Origin: Neptunicella marina | GTDB lineage: Bacteria > Pseudomonadota > Gammaproteobacteria > Enterobacterales > Alteromonadaceae | NCBI RefSeq assembly: GCF_014270035.1 | Contig: NZ_JACNEP010000011.1 | Span: 1-64,000 of the forward strand | Reading direction: 5' to 3' | DNA length: 64,000 nt | The notes under the pieces: generated by a model | The model's input: only the letters and a program-made list of their open reading frames with translations | Database searches by the model: none | Told to the model about the DNA's origin: nothing | Part shown: piece by piece, positions 24,919 to 33,935 of the stretch | Position numbering within the stretch: the stretch's first letter is position 1 | How the letters are laid out: every line of letters begins with the position of its first letter | Program-made: the position numbers and the translations under genes

Positions 24919-26148
24919 TTAAAGCAGAATACGGGTTTTAATGGTGCCATCTATATGATTTAACTGCGCCAGCGCCTCATCACCGTCATCACTTTCAATA
25001 TCAATCACCACGTAACCAATGTTTTCATTGGTATTCAGATACTGAGCTGCAATGTTGATTTCTTTATCTGCAAAAGAGCGGTTGATTTGATTCAAAACAC
25101 CCGGAATATTTTTGTGAATATGTAATAAACGTGTGCTGCCACCATGACTTGGTAGTGATACTTCCGGGAAGTTAACCGCCGACAGAGTTGAGCCATTGTC
25201 GCTGTATTTCGCCAGTTTCCCTGCTACTTCAATGCCGATATTTTGTTGTGCTTCCTGTGTGCTGCCACCTACATGAGGACTTAAAATAACGTTATCGAAT
25301 TCACGCAATACGGACTCAAATTCCTCATTGTTGGATTTGGGCTCAACCGGGAATACATCAATAGCGGCGCCGCTGATTTTCTTTTCACGCAGTGCTTCGG
25401 CCAGAGCATCAATATCCACTACGGTACCACGGGAAGCATTAATTAAAATCGCTCCCTGTTTCATGGTATCCAGTTCAGCTGCACCAATCATATTCTTGGT
25501 TTGAGGGGTTTCCGGAACATGTAAAGACACCACATCTGATGTTTTGAGTAATTCATTCAGGCTTTTAACCTGTGTGGAATTACCCAGTACCAGTTTGTCT
25601 TCAATATCGTAGAACTGCACCCGCATGCCCATATGTTCAGCCAGAATACTCAGCTGCGTTCCAATATGACCATAACCGATAATGCCCAGGGTTTTGCCAC
25701 GTGCTTCATACGAGCCATTGGCACTTTTATCCCACTCACCTCTGTGAGCTTTGGCATTTTTTTCAGGAATGCCACGCAGTAATAACAGGATTTCGCCCAA
25801 CACCAGTTCAGCAACCGAACGGGTGTTGGAAAATGGCGCATTAAATACCGGAATACCACGTGTTTGTGCTGCGGCTAAATCTACCTGATTGGTTCCTATG
25901 CAGAAGCAGCCAATCGCCACCAGTTTTTGTGCCGCATTGATCACCGCCTCTGATAAATGAGTGCGTGAGCGAATACCGATAAAATGCACATCCTGAATTT
26001 TTTCAATCAGCTCATCTTCAGGTAAAGATGTCTTTAAGTATTCAATGTTGGTGTAGCCATTCGATTTTAAAGTCTCCAGCGAGCTTTGGTGTAAACCTTC
26101 AAGTAACAGGATCTTAATTTTATCTTTTGGCAGTGACACATTGCTCAT
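24919..26148 (-). CDS. serA: D-3-phosphoglycerate dehydrogenase
   Basis: Oxidises 3-phosphoglycerate with NAD to start serine synthesis. 409 aa, like E. coli SerA (410). Seen: GCFCIGTNQVDL, the Rossmann motif LGIIGYGHIGTQLS (about residue 154), LINASRGTVVDIDAL, the catalytic-histidine segment LSPHVGGSTQEAQ, and a C-terminal ACT domain (IHKNIPGVLNQINRSF, about 340-409), the serine-binding feedback module. A predicted promoter and tandem MetJ boxes lie just upstream, suggesting control by methionine status. rpiA is directly upstream on the same strand. Confidence 0.96.
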   Translation of the reverse strand: MSNVSLPKDKIKILLLEGLHQSSLETLKSNGYTNIEYLKTSLPEDELIEKIQDVHFIGIRSRTHLSEAVINAAQKLVAIGCFCIGTNQVDLAAAQTRGIPVFNAPFSNTRSVAELVLGEILLLLRGIPEKNAKAHRGEWDKSANGSYEARGKTLGIIGYGHIGTQLSILAEHMGMRVQFYDIEDKLVLGNSTQVKSLNELLKTSDVVSLHVPETPQTKNMIGAAELDTMKQGAILINASRGTVVDIDALAEALREKKISGAAIDVFPVEPKSNNEEFESVLREFDNVILSPHVGGSTQEAQQNIGIEVAGKLAKYSDNGSTLSAVNFPEVSLPSHGGSTRLLHIHKNIPGVLNQINRSFADKEINIAAQYLNTNENIGYVVIDIESDDGDEALAQLNHIDGTIKTRILL

Positions 26149-26177
26149 TGGTTTTGGTTTCCGTGATTAAGGGTAAA

Positions 26178-26193
26178 AGACATCTAGACGTCT
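26178..26193. promoter_or_regulatory. Tandem MetJ boxes upstream of serA
   Basis: AGACATCTAGACGTCT is two adjacent 8-bp met boxes (consensus AGACGTCT): the second is exact and the first differs at one base. MetJ with S-adenosylmethionine binds such tandem boxes cooperatively. The site covers the predicted transcription start of serA, 30 bp before its ATG. Confidence 0.75.
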
Positions 26194-26203
26194 AAAATAC
26201 CAA

Positions 26204-26233
26204 ACTATAATTCGCTTGAAAAGTACCCGACAA
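26204..26233 (-). promoter_or_regulatory. Predicted sigma-70 promoter of serA
   Basis: On the minus strand TTGTCG (26228-26233) and TATAGT (26204-26209) are 18 bp apart. Initiation would fall near 26197, at the edge of the met boxes. Confidence 0.6.
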
Positions 26234-26237
26234 AGTT

Positions 26238-26894
26238 TTATTTGAGGGTTTGTACACCATTTTGTGATCCTACCAACACCACATCCGCTCCGCGATTGGC
26301 AAAAATACCATTGGTCACCACTCCAACAATATTGTTCAGTGTTTTTTCCAGTGTCGGGGGATCGATGATTTGCAGATTATATACGTCCAAAATGACGTTG
26401 CCGTTATCGGTTATTACACCTTCACGCCATACGGGATCGCCTCCGAGTTTAACGATTTCACGTGCCACATAAGAACGGGCCATGGGGATCACTTCAACCG
26501 GTAAAGGGAATTCACCTAATACATCAACTTGTTTGGAGTCATCGATAATACAGATGAATTTTCTGGCCACTGCCGCGACGATTTTTTCGCGGGTAAGGGC
26601 GGCGCCACCACCTTTTATCATGTGTTTATGCTGAGTAATTTCATCGGCACCATCCACATAAACATCAAAGTCACCCACAAAGTTTAAATCCATAACTTCA
26701 ATGCCCATGGCTTTGAGTTTTTCGGTGGACGCCTCTGAGCTGGAAACAGCACCTTTAATTTTGTGTTTCACAGCTTCAAGCGCTTCGATAAAGTGATTGA
26801 CCGTTGAGCCTGTGCCGACGCCAATTATGCTGTCATCTTCAATATATTCGATAGCGGCTTGCGCTACCTGACGTTTGAGTTCGTCCTGTGTCAT
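26238..26894 (-). CDS. rpiA: Ribose-5-phosphate isomerase A
   Basis: Interconverts ribose-5-phosphate and ribulose-5-phosphate in the pentose phosphate pathway. 218 aa (E. coli 219). Seen: [14 protein letters not shown] (about residue 22), [26 protein letters not shown] (catalytic Asp region), [17 protein letters not shown] and [13 protein letters not shown]. The serA-rpiA neighbourhood is conserved with E. coli. Confidence 0.96.
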   Translation of the reverse strand: MTQDELKRQVAQAAIEYIEDDSIIGVGTGSTVNHFIEALEAVKHKIKGAVSSSEASTEKLKAMGIEVMDLNFVGDFDVYVDGADEITQHKHMIKGGGAALTREKIVAAVARKFICIIDDSKQVDVLGEFPLPVEVIPMARSYVAREIVKLGGDPVWREGVITDNGNVILDVYNLQIIDPPTLEKTLNNIVGVVTNGIFANRGADVVLVGSQNGVQTLK

Positions 26895-26980
26895 ATGAGT
26901 GTCCGGTTAGCCAGTATATGTGGCGCATAGAGTAGCCCAAAACCGGGTGTGGCTAAAGCGCAACCATCACACAATTTTAC

Positions 26981-27565
26981 TTAGGCGCGGATCAACTGAC
27001 TGGGGGTAATGATGGCGTGCAGAGGAACATCCCATGGTTGGGTAGCAAGCTGCTCACTCTGCTGGCATTCATGGGCTAAACCATACAATTTTGTTTTAAA
27101 TTGCCTGGATTTTAATGGTGCAAGGGTGCGGTCATAAAAGCCGCCTCCCATGCCTAAACGATTGCCTGATTTATCAAACGCGACCAGTGGGGTAAATATG
27201 TAATCTATGTCCGATAGTGGCACGACATCACGGCAATCCCAGGTGGGCTCTGCAATGCCAAAACGATTATTCGCCATGCTTGTATCTGGCGTATAGCTCT
27301 GGAACGACAAGTGCCCCTGGCAAACTGGATGTAATACCGGCAAACACACGCGGATGTTGTGTTGCCAGCAATAGTGAATGACGTTGATTGGATCAATCTC
27401 GCCATCGTTTGCCAGATATAAGGCCACCATTGCATCGTTATCTATTAATTGATGCGTTTGAATTTGCTTGAGCAGACTAACACTGGCGATGGTTTGTTCA
27501 TCAGCAGAGAGCTGCCTGCGCTGTTGGCGAAAATGCTGACGAAGTTGTGCCGGAGTTTGATTCAT
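26981..27565 (-). CDS. fau: 5-formyltetrahydrofolate cyclo-ligase
   Basis: ATP-dependent conversion of 5-formyl-THF to 5,10-methenyl-THF in folate recycling; ygfA in older E. coli usage. 194 aa from the chosen ATG (MNQTPAQLRQHFRQQRR). Seen: a phosphate-binding basic N-terminus, YLANDGEIDP, and the signature LVAFDKSGNRLGMGGGFYDRTLA (about residues 128-150). A longer frame from TTG at 27616 would begin inside the 3' end of 6S RNA, so the ATG at 27565 is preferred. It is the gene normally transcribed with 6S RNA. Confidence 0.92.
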   Translation of the reverse strand: MNQTPAQLRQHFRQQRRQLSADEQTIASVSLLKQIQTHQLIDNDAMVALYLANDGEIDPINVIHYCWQHNIRVCLPVLHPVCQGHLSFQSYTPDTSMANNRFGIAEPTWDCRDVVPLSDIDYIFTPLVAFDKSGNRLGMGGGFYDRTLAPLKSRQFKTKLYGLAHECQQSEQLATQPWDVPLHAIITPSQLIRA

Positions 27566-27606
27566 CTGAGCTGGTGCATCCTGTGCGTAAAAATCAGAAT
27601 GAGGGT

Positions 27607-27789
27607 AGGCTCCCAAAATGCCGCCGTCCAGGTTTGCCCGTGAACCGAAAAGTTCAGGGCGGAGGTATCATCGTTGCCGCAGGCTTCTCGATACGAGTCG
27701 AGCTTGCACAAAAACAACCGAATCAACTTCCTTGGTAAAAAGCATCGGCAGGGACATGACTGAACTAGCAAACATCCCAGGAGACCATA
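27607..27789 (-). ncRNA. ssrS: 6S RNA
   Basis: On the minus strand about 183 nt align in order with E. coli 6S RNA. The 5' segment CTCCTGGGATGTTTGC is followed by TGTCCCTGCCGATGCTTTTTACC, AGCTCGACTCGTATCGAGAAGCC and a CTGAAC/GTTCA hairpin. The 3' segment CGGCGGCATTTTGGGAG pairs with the 5' end. The RNA mimics an open promoter and sequesters sigma-70 RNA polymerase in stationary phase. Location directly before fau is the conserved context. Ends are inferred from pairing and the promoter position. Confidence 0.92.
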
Positions 27790-27795
27790 GCGCGC

Positions 27796-27823
27796 ATGCT
27801 AACAGTTCTTGACCTAAGGCAAA
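27796..27823 (-). promoter_or_regulatory. Predicted promoter of 6S RNA
   Basis: Minus-strand TTTGCC (27818-27823) and TAGCAT (27796-27801) are 16 bp apart. A GCGCGC discriminator precedes a start near 27789. GC-rich discriminators are typical of stringently controlled RNA promoters. Confidence 0.5.
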
Positions 27824-27974
27824 AGGACAAACTGTTATTGCGTATTTCAATTAGCTGTTAATTAGCCAAAATGATAGGATAAGCCAAATTTTTGAACTTT
27901 GCTGAATGCTTGTCGTGTATTTGTTAAACAATATAAATTACAACGGCTTGTGATAGCGTCCTCAGGATATTTAA

Positions 27975-28544
27975 TTGAAAACTGCTAGTGAAATTTTTGA
28001 ATCGTTAACCGCGTTGTTGCAACGTAATAACATAAGCACCGATGCCGCCGAAGTGCAGGGTATTTTAGTGGGTATGCTGGCAGGTGGAATGCCATTGGAA
28101 AGCCAGGACTGGAAAGCCTCTTTGGCCGATTTTACCAATCAGGGAGCTGCACTTTCGAATGAGATTGTGAACGTGATCAGTGATATCCAACAACAAAATT
28201 GTCAGCAATTAGTAGAAGCTGAATTTGCATTATCTTTGATTTTACCTGACGACGCTGCACCCATTAACGAGCGTGGTCGTGCATTAATTAACTGGATCCA
28301 GGGCTTTATGCTGGGATTTGGTCTGCATCAGGCTGACTTAACCAAATGCTCAGCTGATGTAAAAGAAGCGCTGGAAGATTTTTCTGAAATCAGCCGCATG
28401 GACGATGAAATGTCGGAAGACGAAGAATCTGAACAGGCGTTAAGTGAAGTGATGGAATATGTGCGCATCTCAGCCATGTTGTGTTTTAACGAACTGGGTC
28501 AAAGCGCAGATCAGGAACAGGCCACCCCAAAAACCATTCATTAA
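27975..28544 (+). CDS. ygfB: UPF0149 family protein YgfB
   Basis: 189 aa. Typical family features are GILVGMLAGGMPLESQDWKA (about residues 28-48), WIQGFMLGFGLHQ (about 106-118) and a C-terminal segment with SEVMEYVRISAMLCFNEL. The biochemical role of YgfB is not settled; in Pseudomonas aeruginosa a YgfB protein affects ampC expression. The start is TTG. It leads the ygfB-pepP-ubiH-ubiI operon (12-bp gap to pepP), the same order as in E. coli. zapA, usually divergent here, is missing. Confidence 0.9.
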   Translation: MKTASEIFESLTALLQRNNISTDAAEVQGILVGMLAGGMPLESQDWKASLADFTNQGAALSNEIVNVISDIQQQNCQQLVEAEFALSLILPDDAAPINERGRALINWIQGFMLGFGLHQADLTKCSADVKEALEDFSEISRMDDEMSEDEESEQALSEVMEYVRISAMLCFNELGQSADQEQATPKTIH

Positions 28545-28556
28545 TTCGGAACTTAG

Positions 28557-29882
28557 ATGGATAAGTCTGTATTTTTTGAACGTCGTCAGCGCGTTATCGG
28601 GCAGCTGGCTGCAAACAGTGTGATGATTATTCCGGCTGCACGCGAAGTGACGCGTAGCCGCGATACTGAATACCCTTTTCGGCAGGATAGTTATTTTTAT
28701 TATCTGACTGGCTTTAACGAGCCAGATGCCTGGCTGGTGTTATCCAATAGCGATGAGCACGAACAGCATATTTTGTATTGCCGTGATAAAGACCCACAGG
28801 CAGAAATCTGGCAAGGCATTCGCTTGGGGCCGGAGCAGGCGGAGATCCAACTCGGCATTGAAGCCGCTGATGCGCTGGAACAGTTCGAAGAACAGCTATC
28901 TGAATTACTCAATCAAAAATCACGTTTGTATTATGTGCGCGGCGTGGATAACGAAGCTGACGAACTGATTTTTTCCTGTCTGGATATGTTGCAACAAGCG
29001 GCACGTCAGGGCATGTCGGCACCAACGCAAATTGAGGACTGGCGCCCGATGTTAGATGACATGCGCCTGATTAAAGATCAGCATGAAATCGCCCTCATGC
29101 AAAAAGCGGCGGATATTTCGGTGTTAGCGCATCAACGCGCGATGCAATCCAGTCAGGCGGGCAAAATGGAGTATCAGTTGGAAGCGGATATTTTGCATGA
29201 ATTTGCCAGTCACGGTGCCAGGTATCCAGCCTATAGCACCATTGTTGGTAGTGGTGGTAACGCCTGCATTTTGCATTACACCAACAACGACAGCGAGCTT
29301 AAAAACGGTGATTTGGTATTAATTGATGCCGGTGCTGAATATCAGGGTTATGCCGCCGATATCACGCGAACCTTTCCGGTAAATGGTCGGTTTACACCCG
29401 AACAAAAGGAACTGTATCAACTGGTACTGAGTGCCCAGCAAGCGGCTTTTGAGCAGGTAAAACCTGATAGCACTATGGTTAATGCCAGTGAAGCCGCGGT
29501 TAAGATTATTACTCAGGGGTTGCTCGATTTAGGTATTTTATCTGGTGAGCTGCAAGACAATATTGAGCAGCAAAGTTATCGTGACTTTTTTATGCACGGC
29601 ATTGGTCACTGGCTTGGCCTGGATGTGCATGATGTTGGCAGTTATAAAGTGAATGGTGATAATCGCCCGTTAAAGCCCGGCATGGTGCTAACCATAGAGC
29701 CTGGCATTTATATCAGTCAAACCGCGGAAGTTGATGCCAAATGGCGTGGTATCGGTATTCGTATCGAAGACAATTTGTTGGTGACCGATGAGGGGCATAT
29801 TAATCTTACCCAGGCCGCACCCAAGAGCATTGTTGATATTGAAACCTTAATGGAAAAACGCTGGGGAGAGCAGCTGGCATGA
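28557..29882 (+). CDS. pepP: Xaa-Pro aminopeptidase P
   Basis: Manganese-dependent peptidase removing N-terminal residues before proline. 441 aa (E. coli 441). The N-terminal domain has PFRQDSYFYYLTGFNEPDA. The pita-bread catalytic domain carries the metal ligands in LVLIDAGAEYQGYAADITRTFP (two Asp), HGIGHWLGLDVHD (His), TIEPGIY (Glu) and GIRIEDN (Glu). It overlaps ubiH by 4 bp. Confidence 0.96.
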   Translation: MDKSVFFERRQRVIGQLAANSVMIIPAAREVTRSRDTEYPFRQDSYFYYLTGFNEPDAWLVLSNSDEHEQHILYCRDKDPQAEIWQGIRLGPEQAEIQLGIEAADALEQFEEQLSELLNQKSRLYYVRGVDNEADELIFSCLDMLQQAARQGMSAPTQIEDWRPMLDDMRLIKDQHEIALMQKAADISVLAHQRAMQSSQAGKMEYQLEADILHEFASHGARYPAYSTIVGSGGNACILHYTNNDSELKNGDLVLIDAGAEYQGYAADITRTFPVNGRFTPEQKELYQLVLSAQQAAFEQVKPDSTMVNASEAAVKIITQGLLDLGILSGELQDNIEQQSYRDFFMHGIGHWLGLDVHDVGSYKVNGDNRPLKPGMVLTIEPGIYISQTAEVDAKWRGIGIRIEDNLLVTDEGHINLTQAAPKSIVDIETLMEKRWGEQLA

Positions 29883-31087
29883 CATCTGAATTTGATGTGG
29901 TGATTGCCGGTGGTGGCACCGTTGGTTTAACGCTGGCGCTGGCTCTTTGTCAGCAAACTGAGCTCAGTGTTGCCATTGTCGAAGCAAAAATCTATCAGGC
30001 TGATCAACTGCATCCCGGTTTTGATGCGCGTTCTATCGCTTTGGCTAAACATACGCAGGAAGTGCTAACGGGCCTGGGGCTCGATATTGCAGATTTAGGC
30101 ACGGCAATTCAAAAAATTAAAGTTACCGATAAGGGCTTTGCTGGCCAGTGCTGGTTAGATGCTAAAGAACAACAACTGGATGCACTTGGGTTTGTGGTGG
30201 ATTTACATCCGCTAGGTGAGCAATTACATCAGCTATTGCAGCAGCAGTCGCCACAACAATTACACTGGTTTTGCCCGGATAGCATCGAATCCTTAACCCA
30301 ATATGCAGACAAGGTTGAGATTAGTCTGCAATCAGGTGCAGCGATTAGCGCTGGATTGCTGGTGGTGGCCGATGGCGCTAAATCCACTACCGCATCTTTG
30401 TTAAAAGCGGATTACCAAAGCGACGATTATCACCAATCAGCAATTATTGCCAATGTGGAAATGAGCCAGCCTCATCGACACATTGCGTATGAGCGTTTTA
30501 CGCAAAAAGGTCCACTGGCGTTGTTACCGAGAGCGGGCAATACCTGCTCTTTGGTATGGACGGTGGCCAGAGATCAGCAGCAAGCCATGCTGGACATGCC
30601 GGATGCGCAATTTTTAACTGAGTTACAACAGGCCTTTGGTTACGATTTAGGTTTATTTAAAGCCGTCAGCCAGCGTTACGCTTATCCTTTGTCATTAACC
30701 CGTGCTTGTGAACAGCCTTTGCATCGTGCGGTATTAATTGGCAATGCCAGTCATACCTTGCATCCTATCGCCGGCCAAGGTTTTAACTTAGGATTGCGCG
30801 ATGTCGAAGTGCTGGCTTATTTACTGGCGCAAGCCTGTTCAAATAAGCAGGATTGTGGCGAATTTTCGTTGTTACATCGTTATCATCAGGCGCGTAAACC
30901 CGATCATCAGCGGGTGATTGGCCTCACCGATTCATTAGTTCGAATATTCTCGAATCATGATTTTCCGTTGGTGATGTCACGCAATATCGGCTTGTCATTA
31001 CTAAATGCATTTCCTTCGCTCAAATCAGCGCTGGCTGATCAGGCGATGGGATTTCTATCCCCCTCAATCAGTATGAAGAGACAATAA
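29879..31087 (+). CDS. ubiH: 2-octaprenyl-6-methoxyphenol hydroxylase
   Basis: FAD monooxygenase of ubiquinone synthesis, 402 aa. FAD-binding N-terminus VVIAGGGTVGLTLALALC (about residues 6-23), DGAKSTTASLL (the DG motif, about 165), and the second FAD motif VLIGNASHTLHPIAGQGFNLGLRDVEVLA (about 284-312). Tandem position with ubiI and after pepP is the conserved gammaproteobacterial arrangement, which supports the specific name over a general hydroxylase call. Confidence 0.92.
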   Translation: MTSEFDVVIAGGGTVGLTLALALCQQTELSVAIVEAKIYQADQLHPGFDARSIALAKHTQEVLTGLGLDIADLGTAIQKIKVTDKGFAGQCWLDAKEQQLDALGFVVDLHPLGEQLHQLLQQQSPQQLHWFCPDSIESLTQYADKVEISLQSGAAISAGLLVVADGAKSTTASLLKADYQSDDYHQSAIIANVEMSQPHRHIAYERFTQKGPLALLPRAGNTCSLVWTVARDQQQAMLDMPDAQFLTELQQAFGYDLGLFKAVSQRYAYPLSLTRACEQPLHRAVLIGNASHTLHPIAGQGFNLGLRDVEVLAYLLAQACSNKQDCGEFSLLHRYHQARKPDHQRVIGLTDSLVRIFSNHDFPLVMSRNIGLSLLNAFPSLKSALADQAMGFLSPSISMKRQ

Positions 31088-31090
31088 TCC

Positions 31091-32323
31091 ATGCAACGTT
31101 TTGATGTCGCCATTGTTGGTGCAGGCATGACCGGACTCACACTGGCATTAAGTCTGGTGAAATTGTGTGATGAAAATCCACTTAAGATTGTTTTGATTGA
31201 TGCGGGTGAAAATCATTTTGTTGAGAGCGACACGCCATCCCTAAGAGTCAGTGCGATTAATCTGGCCAGTCAACGTGTATTTGAAAATCTGGGTATCTGG
31301 CAGCAAGTGATTAATTACCGCAGTCAGGCGTATCAAAGCATGCAGGTATGGGAGCAAGACAGTTTTGCCAGGATTGAGTTTGCCCATCATCAGTTAAAAC
31401 ACCCCCATTTGGGCACTATTGTCGAGAATGATGTGTTGCGGCATGCCTTGTGGCAACAGGCTGAACAGCATAGCCATATTGAGATCATCTCATCGCAAAA
31501 AATTCGCCAGTTCGACAGCAGTGAACATGAGGTTTATGTCAGCCTCGAGAACGGTGACAACTTAACCTGTAAGCTGATTGTGGGGGCTGATGGTGCAAAC
31601 TCCTGGCTACGTCAGCAGGCTAATTTGCCATTAACCTTCAAAGATTATGGTCATCAGGCGATAGTCGCGACTATCAAAACCCAGTTGCCGCACAATAATA
31701 ACGCACGACAAGTTTTCAGCCCTCGTGGTCCTTTGGCATTGTTGCCACTTTGGAAATCTGATTTATGTTCGATTGTGTGGTCACAAACCAGCGAACATGC
31801 GCAGCGTTTATTATCGTTGTCTGATAACGAATTTAATCAAGAACTGTCGGCCAGTTTTGATATGCAAGCGGGCTTGTGTGAAGTGCAAAGTGAGCGCGTG
31901 AGCTTCCCGCTCACCATGCGTTATGTCAGGCGCTGGAGTAAGGAGCGTTTAACCTTAATTGGTGATGCGGCACATACCATTCATCCGCTCGCCGGTCAGG
32001 GCGCAAATTTAGGTTTTATGGACGCGGCAGCGCTAGCCGAGGTGGTCGCGAATGCGCACCAGACAGGCAAAGATATTGGCCAGTTAAGTTTATTACGGGG
32101 TTATGAGCGCTGGCGTAAAACCGAAGCGGCAAAAATGATTGCGGCGATGCAGGGGTTTAAAGGTTTGTTTGGCAATGCCGACCCAATCCTCAAAACATTG
32201 CGTGGTGTCGGTATGCGTTTAACCTATCACTTGCCGATGTTAAAACAACCCTTTATGCAACAGGCCGCTGGTTTAGATGGCGAATTGCCGGGGCTGGCAA
32301 GACCAGCTTCAATAGTCAGCTAA
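31091..32323 (+). CDS. ubiI: 2-octaprenylphenol hydroxylase (UbiI/VisC)
   Basis: Second flavin monooxygenase of the operon, 410 aa, for an aromatic-ring hydroxylation in ubiquinone synthesis. FAD motif VAIVGAGMTGLTLALSLV (about 5-22), IVGADGANSWLRQQ (about 164-177), and LIGDAAHTIHPLAGQGANLGFMDAAAL (about 294-320). It begins 3 bp after ubiH. UbiF/UbiM-type relatives share these motifs, so the exact ring position relies on gene order. Confidence 0.9.
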   Translation: MQRFDVAIVGAGMTGLTLALSLVKLCDENPLKIVLIDAGENHFVESDTPSLRVSAINLASQRVFENLGIWQQVINYRSQAYQSMQVWEQDSFARIEFAHHQLKHPHLGTIVENDVLRHALWQQAEQHSHIEIISSQKIRQFDSSEHEVYVSLENGDNLTCKLIVGADGANSWLRQQANLPLTFKDYGHQAIVATIKTQLPHNNNARQVFSPRGPLALLPLWKSDLCSIVWSQTSEHAQRLLSLSDNEFNQELSASFDMQAGLCEVQSERVSFPLTMRYVRRWSKERLTLIGDAAHTIHPLAGQGANLGFMDAAALAEVVANAHQTGKDIGQLSLLRGYERWRKTEAAKMIAAMQGFKGLFGNADPILKTLRGVGMRLTYHLPMLKQPFMQQAAGLDGELPGLARPASIVS

Positions 32324-32325
32324 TT

Positions 32326-32694
32326 CTATTTCCAGCCAATGCCTTGTTCGGTTTTTTGTATCATACGTAATCCGGCCATTTCAGTGACTAATTGCTCTGG
32401 AATGGCCGTATTCAATGGAAATTGAACGGTATTGCCCGATAGCGTATAGGCCTGTAATTGATCCTTAAACGCATCGATAACCGATGGGGTAGGATGCAGG
32501 CTGATATGTTTAGTGAAGGCGGCATACACATACAAAATCCCATCATCCACTAAAGCCGGTTTTCCCCATTTTAATTCATCAACCGCATTAGGATTGGCTG
32601 CCAGTAAACAGGCTCTTAACTCGTTAAGCCGTTGTTGAGCAAGCGCTGGTTTGCTGGCGATATATTGCTGTACGGTGCTGGATTTATCTGGCAT
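32326..32694 (-). CDS. DUF1801 (YdhG-like) protein
   Basis: 122 aa. Features of the DUF1801/YdhG family: VQQYIASKPALAQQRLNELRACLL near the start, then DELKWGKPALVDDGILYVYAAFTKHISLHPTP. The fold is small alpha/beta and the function is unknown. It is convergent with ubiI, with only 2 bp between stops, and no terminator is visible there. Confidence 0.8.
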   Translation of the reverse strand: MPDKSSTVQQYIASKPALAQQRLNELRACLLAANPNAVDELKWGKPALVDDGILYVYAAFTKHISLHPTPSVIDAFKDQLQAYTLSGNTVQFPLNTAIPEQLVTEMAGLRMIQKTEQGIGWK

Positions 32695-32720
32695 ATCTTC
32701 TTCCTGAATTTGCGAAAGTT

Positions 32721-32744
32721 AGCTCAATATAAAGTGAGCTTTTT
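32721..32744 (+). terminator. Possible plus-strand terminator hairpin
   Basis: AGCTCA-ATATAAAG-TGAGCT is followed by TTTT on the plus strand. It could stop readthrough from the ubiI transcript after it passes antisense to the DUF1801 gene. The short stem makes this tentative. Confidence 0.4.
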
Positions 32745-32785
32745 GCATGTTCAATGCTATTTAGCTCACCATATTCAACTCAGGA

Positions 32786-33934
32786 TTAAACCAGCATTTC
32801 CAGTAAACTATTAAGATAGCGACGCCCTAGTTGGGTAACCTGAACAATTTGTGGTGTAAGTTCAATTAAGCCTTTATCTGCTGCCTGCTGAAGGTTTTTA
32901 GCCAGGCCATAGTCTGCTAGTTCAAGGCCAGTAAACAGCTCATAGTGCTCGAGTGGACAGGGCTCAACCAGACGCAAGCGGTTCATCATAAATTCAAAGG
33001 GTTTGTCTTCATCGGCAACTAACGTGTTTTCAGATAAATAAGGCTTGGCTAAATCCATATAACCTTTGGGATGTTTGACTTTTACCCGTCGTTCAATGCG
33101 TCCATCGGCATAAGTGATTTTGCCATGGGCACCGCAGCCAATGCCGATGTAATCGCCATAACGCCAGTAGTTTAAATTGTGCTGGCACTGATGCCCGGAC
33201 TGGCTGTAACCGGATATTTCGTATTGCTGATAACCTGCCGCATTAAGTAATTCGTGCCCTTGTTGCTGAATCTCCCACAATACATCGTCTTCGGGTAATA
33301 CCGGTGGTTTAGACGCAAACAAGGTATTAGGTTCAATGGTTAACTGATACCAGGACAAATGCGGTGGTTGCTGGGCAATTGCGGTTTTGAGATCAAACAG
33401 TGCGTTATCAAGTGATTGATCCGGCAGGCCGTGCATTAAATCCAGATTAAAACTACGCAAGTTAGCGGCTTTGGCAAAACCTGCTGCGCGCTGCGCTTGC
33501 TGTGCATCATGAATACGTCCCAGCGCTTTGAGTTTGTCCTGCTGAAAACTTTGTACACCAATCGAAATACGATTAACGCCCGCTTGTTGAAAGCCATTAA
33601 ATTTGCCGGTTTCAACCGTGCCTGGATTGGCCTCTAAGGTGATTTCTGCGTCTTGGTGCAAATTAACCCGCTCGGCCACCCCTGTCAGAATGTGAGCTAT
33701 ACTCTCGGCGGAAAACAAGCTGGGTGTACCACCGCCAAAAAAGATGCTGATCACCTCGCGTTGACCAACTAATTTTGCCTCTTCGGCTAAGTCATCGAGT
33801 AAATGCGCAATATATTCCGTCTCAGGCAAGTCACTTTTTTGTCCATGGGAATTAAAATCACAGTAGGGACATTTTTGTACACACCAGGGAATGTGGATGT
33901 AAAGTGATAAGGGCGGCAATTGCATTTCGCTCAC
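32786..33934 (-). CDS. hemW: HemW, radical-SAM heme-trafficking protein
   Basis: 382 aa, related to coproporphyrinogen III dehydrogenase HemN but now known as a heme chaperone. Radical-SAM cluster motif CVQKCPYCDFNSHG (CxxxCxxC, about residues 18-25), FFGGGTPSLF (about 65-74), then ANPGTVE and GVNRISIGVQSFQ. It lacks the extended N-terminus of true HemN. The start is GTG at 33934; ATG at 33925 is the alternative. It follows rdgB by 1 bp, the usual yggS-region order. Confidence 0.92.
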   Translation of the reverse strand: MSEMQLPPLSLYIHIPWCVQKCPYCDFNSHGQKSDLPETEYIAHLLDDLAEEAKLVGQREVISIFFGGGTPSLFSAESIAHILTGVAERVNLHQDAEITLEANPGTVETGKFNGFQQAGVNRISIGVQSFQQDKLKALGRIHDAQQAQRAAGFAKAANLRSFNLDLMHGLPDQSLDNALFDLKTAIAQQPPHLSWYQLTIEPNTLFASKPPVLPEDDVLWEIQQQGHELLNAAGYQQYEISGYSQSGHQCQHNLNYWRYGDYIGIGCGAHGKITYADGRIERRVKVKHPKGYMDLAKPYLSENTLVADEDKPFEFMMNRLRLVEPCPLEHYELFTGLELADYGLAKNLQQAADKGLIELTPQIVQVTQLGRRYLNSLLEMLV

Positions 33935-33935
33935 C

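Noticed and set aside
27566-27616. N-terminal extension of fau to TTG at 27616
   Set aside because: The extension lies in the 3' end of 6S RNA, and the family N-terminus fits the ATG at 27565.
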